Shown here one piece after another: positions 61,615-64,000 of a DNA stretch of 64,000 nucleotides (position 1 is its first letter; every line of letters begins with the position of its first letter). The notes below the pieces were generated by a model. That model did no database searches, was not told where the DNA came from, and saw nothing but the letters and a program-made list of their open reading frames with translations. The DNA is from Paenibacillus sp. FSL K6-0276 (GTDB lineage Bacteria > Bacillota > Bacilli > Paenibacillales > Paenibacillaceae): assembly GCF_037977235.1 (NCBI RefSeq), contig NZ_CP150276.1:6014001-6078000 (forward strand), in the 5' to 3' direction. A program made the translations under genes and the position numbers.

Positions 61615-62907
61615 TTAATTTAAAGTAAGAACACTGCCGTCAATAAGTGTAACCTTCCAGACTGGGAGCAGTTGCAGCTTATCTTCTTTCACTACAGGTA
61701 CATACGCAGGCGTCAAATCCTTCACTGCCGAAGTTTTGCTGACCAAAGACAATTGATTCTCTAGCTCTGCGCCCCCAGATAGCTCTACTATTTTTTTCTG
61801 TGCTTTACTCTCATCCATATAGATTAATGAGCGTTCATAAGAGGATACGGTACCCTGCTGCAATTCCAGATTAATTACGCCATACTGCAACTGCGAATTA
61901 CTCATGATCGGATAGGAGCCATAAGGATAGGAGCCATAATATTGTTGAAAAGAGACCTTTCTGTCCTGTCTCCCCTCCTCGGTGGCTTCAAGACGATAAG
62001 TCCCATTCCATCCACCATACTGGTTCACAAATTCTACGGCTTCCAGCGCATCCTTGGCAGGTGTACTTTCTCCAGCTGGAAGTGCGGCAGGATCGCTATA
62101 GCTCATCCAATTCCTTTCCTTATCGACCTGAAGACTCCGTTTGCTGTCCGTATAAATCTCCGAGCCATTTTTCTCGCGAATATATCTAGTGCTTCCAACA
62201 TCGAAGAAAAGATTGTTCTGCATTTGTTCTATGGTATACATGCCTGAAGGCATCTCAACCTGAACCAGAGAAATCTTGCTGTCAGGCACATAATAATCTC
62301 CGTCTATTGACTTGTAAGGCGTCCAGTTCTTGCCGAAATCCACATGCTGCTGCACGTCTTGAACGGTTAAATCCGCTTTTGCCGCTTCATAAATAATATC
62401 GCCTCTCGTACTGAAGAAAATGGCATGCGCTTTGGAGTCATTCTTAATGTTGTAGATCCAAATACGATCGATACTTTCTCCTTCAAATAGGGAATCAGGC
62501 GACAGCTGCATAACCCGCTGCAATAACGTTACCGGAATGCCCGATCCGAACGAAAGCTCAATACCCGGATTCTCATTGCGAATCTTTTCCCAGTCATAAT
62601 CCTGCACCGAGTGCCGCTGGAAGCTTTCAAATCCACGCCCTTTTAACCGATTCATAATTAAACTATAGAACGTTGAGTCCGGATAAAAAAGCGTATGCTT
62701 GTTATCGCCCATATGGATGATCATTTTGTCAGGGTACAACAAGTTCTCGACTTTTTCTTTCGATCCCATATTATCTGTCTTCACATATAGATTCTCGGAG
62801 AGTACCGCAGAGTCTGCACCGGGCAAGCGATAAATCAAATAATAACTCTCAACTAGACTTCCCAGCACGAGTAAGGCTAGAATCCATGACTTCAATCTCT
62901 CCTTCAT
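61615..62907 (-). CDS. walH: WalH (YycH) regulator of WalK
   Basis: 430 residues. N-terminal anchor (about 6-26, SWILALLVLGSLVESYYLI) and three extracytoplasmic subdomains. Partner of WalI in restraining WalK. It overlaps the walK stop by 4 bases, so it is coupled to it. Stretches such as IWIYNIKNDSKAHAIFFS and YESYPYGSYP-like repeats are family-typical (the second is seen as YGSYPYGSYP near 325). Confidence 0.9.
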   Translation of the reverse strand: MKERLKSWILALLVLGSLVESYYLIYRLPGADSAVLSENLYVKTDNMGSKEKVENLLYPDKMIIHMGDNKHTLFYPDSTFYSLIMNRLKGRGFESFQRHSVQDYDWEKIRNENPGIELSFGSGIPVTLLQRVMQLSPDSLFEGESIDRIWIYNIKNDSKAHAIFFSTRGDIIYEAAKADLTVQDVQQHVDFGKNWTPYKSIDGDYYVPDSKISLVQVEMPSGMYTIEQMQNNLFFDVGSTRYIREKNGSEIYTDSKRSLQVDKERNWMSYSDPAALPAGESTPAKDALEAVEFVNQYGGWNGTYRLEATEEGRQDRKVSFQQYYGSYPYGSYPIMSNSQLQYGVINLELQQGTVSSYERSLIYMDESKAQKKIVELSGGAELENQLSLVSKTSAVKDLTPAYVPVVKEDKLQLLPVWKVTLIDGSVLTLN

Positions 62908-63998
62908 GCCTCACTCCCCCTTTGCTCATTCAGAGGTAGCGTAAAGGTTACCTTAGAGCCTTCATTAAGCTCGGATTGCAGGGAAATAGAGCCTCCATGT
63001 GCTTTCACAATTTCCCGGGCAATGGAAAGACCGAGTCCGGTGCCTCCCATATTCCGTGAACGCGCCTTGTCCACCCGATAAAAGCGTTCGAAGATCCGCT
63101 CGATATCTTTCTTCGGAATACCAATCCCGGAATCACGTACAGAAATGGAGAGCATTCCATCCTCATTTTTCAAGGCTTCCAATTCAATTGTACCGCCTTC
63201 TGGCGTATATTTTAGCGCATTCGAGACTAAATTCCCCAGGACTTGATCGATTTGATCACGATCGAGCCACGCCGTGGTAACATCTCTGCGCACCCTTGTG
63301 CTAATATCGATACGTTTCTGCCGAATCTGAAAAGAAAAGCGGTCTGCTACATCCTCCAGCATCTCGGCAATATCCGTCTGCTGAATTCTGAGAAGTGCCT
63401 CCTTGGAATCCAGACGCGAAAGATGCAGTAGATCCGTAACCAGACGAATCATACGCTCGGTTTCGTTACGAATAACCCCAACAAATCGAACGGCTAACTG
63501 CGGATCCTCAAGCGCTCCATCATCGAGTGCCTCCACGTAGCTCTTAATTGTTGTAAGTGGTGTTCTTAGCTCATGCGAAACGTTCGCTACGAATTCTCGA
63601 CGTGATTCCTCCAGGTTCTCCTGCTCCGTGACATCCTGCAGCACAGCAATGGTGCCTGCAATCCCACCTTCACGACGATGAATCGGAGTAAACGTTACTC
63701 TCACGATATTAGAATCTTCACCACCCATATGTGTCAGGTGAAGCATAGCGGATTGAGCATTTCCTTTAGCCAAGGAGCCGCTCTGCTCATAGTCAAGACC
63801 AAGTAATTTATCCAGTGGAGCACCTTCCGGCAATGGACCTTCTGTTCCCAGCATAAGTGCTGCCCGAAGGTTCATGAGAATCACTACCCCATTCTCATCC
63901 GTAGCCACCACACCATCGCTCATGTTCGTCAGAATGGAGGTAAGCTTCTCCTTCTCCTCCTCATTCTGCGAGAGCGCCTCACGCAGTCTACCTGTCAT
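62904..63998 (-). CDS. walK: WalK sensor histidine kinase, C-terminal part (5' end outside window)
   Basis: About 364 residues of the kinase are visible; the membrane segments, extracellular loop and HAMP domain lie beyond the right edge. The Met at the edge is internal. PAS domain (about 25-120, TDENGVVILMN), HisKA with phospho-His in VANVSHELRTPLTTIKSY (about 144), HATPase N box NLVSNALKYTPEGG, DSGIGIPKKD and GGTGLGLSIARE. It phosphorylates WalR, the essential cell-wall regulator, whose gene should be just outside. It heads the cluster walK-walH-walI-walJ. Confidence 0.95.
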   Translation of the reverse strand: MTGRLREALSQNEEEKEKLTSILTNMSDGVVATDENGVVILMNLRAALMLGTEGPLPEGAPLDKLLGLDYEQSGSLAKGNAQSAMLHLTHMGGEDSNIVRVTFTPIHRREGGIAGTIAVLQDVTEQENLEESRREFVANVSHELRTPLTTIKSYVEALDDGALEDPQLAVRFVGVIRNETERMIRLVTDLLHLSRLDSKEALLRIQQTDIAEMLEDVADRFSFQIRQKRIDISTRVRRDVTTAWLDRDQIDQVLGNLVSNALKYTPEGGTIELEALKNEDGMLSISVRDSGIGIPKKDIERIFERFYRVDKARSRNMGGTGLGLSIAREIVKAHGGSISLQSELNEGSKVTFTLPLNEQRGSEA

Positions 63999-64000
63999 AT

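Overview
The window looks like a chromosomal segment of a Paenibacillus-type member of the Bacillales. The right end carries, on the minus strand, walK (cut by the window edge)-walH-walI-walJ, an HtrA-type protease, a CspA-family gene, a YdjO-type gene, cydABCD, a YyzF-type CxxH/CxxC gene and rlmH. Ribosome binding sites are strong GGAGG-type sites throughout. No tRNA, rRNA or CRISPR array was seen.

Layout. (1) 1-3.8 kb, visibly GC-rich, plus strand: end of an MFS transporter, a GlpP-type antiterminator, a cytoplasmic 5'-nucleotidase and a Cof-type HAD phosphatase, tightly packed. (2) 3.8-13.4 kb, AT-richer: remnants of an FtsX-like permease, a flavodoxin-fold oxidoreductase and a MarR regulator, then two chemotaxis receptors, an OmpR-type response regulator and a large hybrid histidine kinase. 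(3) 13.84-49.98 kb: a composite genomic island inserted at the 3' end of rlmH. (4) 50-64 kb: conserved housekeeping genes.

The main discovery is how the island is built. The last codons of rlmH (Gly-Glu-Pro-Tyr-His-Lys-stop) recur five more times, all in the same orientation and with the same reading phase up to the stop codon. Stop codons lie at 13853, 18442, 21530, 26692, 27285 and, for rlmH itself, 49953. This is the arrangement of staphylococcal SCC elements, which integrate at the same codons of rlmH (orfX). The six sites divide the island into five tandem modules of about 4.6, 3.1, 5.2, 0.6 and 22.7 kb.

Only the rlmH-proximal module (27.3-49.95 kb) carries mobility functions: two adjacent large serine recombinases, a Cch-like AAA+ ATPase, a RadC-like protein and two paralogous small proteins, one with an SSB-like acidic tail. 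It also carries defence-type cargo: a dynamin/GTPase-like protein with an integrase-like N-terminus, a ParA-SIR2 pair, a BamHI-family endonuclease with a divergent HTH-fused methyltransferase, a PLD-like protein and an OLD-family nuclease. The other modules carry cargo only: a MerR-methyltransferase fusion and hypothetical genes (a-b); a GT8 glycosyltransferase and a nucleotidyltransferase (b-c); and a five-gene adenylation/acyl-carrier/acyltransferase/DUF4910 operon (c-d).

Functions are inferred from motifs and remembered family features, with no database search. The hypothetical genes of the large module (35.9-44.5 kb) could not be assigned.
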